Notes under the pieces: model-generated
The model's database searches: none
The model's input: the letters and a program-made list of their open reading frames with translations, nothing else
Told to the model about the DNA's origin: nothing
From: Muscardinus avellanarius
Taxonomy: Eukaryota; Chordata; Mammalia; Rodentia; Gliridae
DNA: 64,000 bases
Assembly (NCBI GenBank): GCA_963383645.1
Contig: OY726566.1
Location: forward strand, 97,783,643-97,847,642
Direction of reading: 5' to 3'
In this document: positions 63,958 to 64,000 of the stretch, one piece after another
How positions within the stretch are numbered: the stretch's first letter is position 1
Layout: every line of letters starts with the position of its first letter
Translations under genes and position numbers: made by a program

Positions 63958-64000
63958 TTTGTTATCTCTTTTAATTTTTATTTTTATTTATTTATTTATT

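Overview
The window is mammalian intergenic or intronic DNA from a rodent. I found no convincing cellular coding gene. Almost all recognisable content is retrotransposon sequence, much of it nested. The diagnostic repeat is a dimeric SINE: a 7SL/B1-like left part (ggcgtggtggcgcacgc...) joined by an A-rich linker to a tRNA-derived ID part with an internal deletion (gtagctcagaggtagaatgcccctgggtt...). This B1-dID arrangement is known from the squirrel-related clade (squirrels, mountain beaver, dormice). The species cannot be fixed from sequence alone. Three SINE subtypes recur and are used as labels below. Subtype 1 has a 'tttcaaaataaagaataaaa' linker, often with 'tcaaatgcccctgg'. Subtype 2 has a 'tttccaaataaagtataaa' linker with 'gtctgggagtatagcc'. 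Subtype 3 has a shortened B1 arm ending 'gctggcttaggagaccc' and an ID arm with 'agggcttccaggaacc'.

Layout. 1-6290: a nearly full-length sense L1 with intact ORF1 and ORF2 (5' end outside the window). 6.3-9 kb: SINEs and purine-rich simple repeats. 8980-13911: ERV-A, an old defective class I (gamma-like) provirus with two LTRs. 14.8-15.6 kb: a 5'-truncated copy of a GC-rich composite retroelement. 16.5-18.9 kb: a probable decayed mRNA retrocopy of unknown parent, interrupted by SINEs. 21556-26041: ERV-B, a second defective member of the ERV-A family, followed at 26.0-27.4 kb by env and LTR remains of another class I ERV. 27.4-38.4 kb: SINEs, old L1 and MaLR fragments, microsatellites and a GC-box minisatellite. 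38441-44970, minus strand: a complete SVA-like composite (GC repeats, A-rich tract, tandem monomers, VNTR, unique segment, poly(A)) with a 10-bp target-site duplication (TSD). It is itself interrupted by a very young class II (betaretrovirus-like) provirus at 39890-44442, whose two 314-bp LTRs read as identical and are flanked by a perfect 6-bp TSD. 47375-47835: a solo LTR with a perfect 6-bp TSD. 52931-55707: an L1-derived composite with tandem 5'UTR monomers, an intact ORF1, no ORF2, a captured antisense ancient L1 fragment and its own poly(A) tail, all inside one TSD (a HAL1-like element). 56-64 kb: SINEs plus several LTR-like segments, one carrying a roughly 24-copy 20-bp minisatellite.

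How the parts relate. The intact L1 could supply reverse transcriptase and endonuclease in trans to the SINEs, the SVA-like element and the ORF1-only element. The last two, and a truncated SVA-like copy, share a homologous 3' tail that differs from the 3'UTR of the intact L1. Several insertions sit in the A-rich linker of a SINE that still shows its two halves, giving a relative insertion order. The class II provirus keeps gag, dUTPase-protease and both -1 frameshift sites but has lost most of pol and env, so it would need help in trans. LTR identity, subtype and TSD statements come from reading the sequence by eye. No alignment or database search was run.
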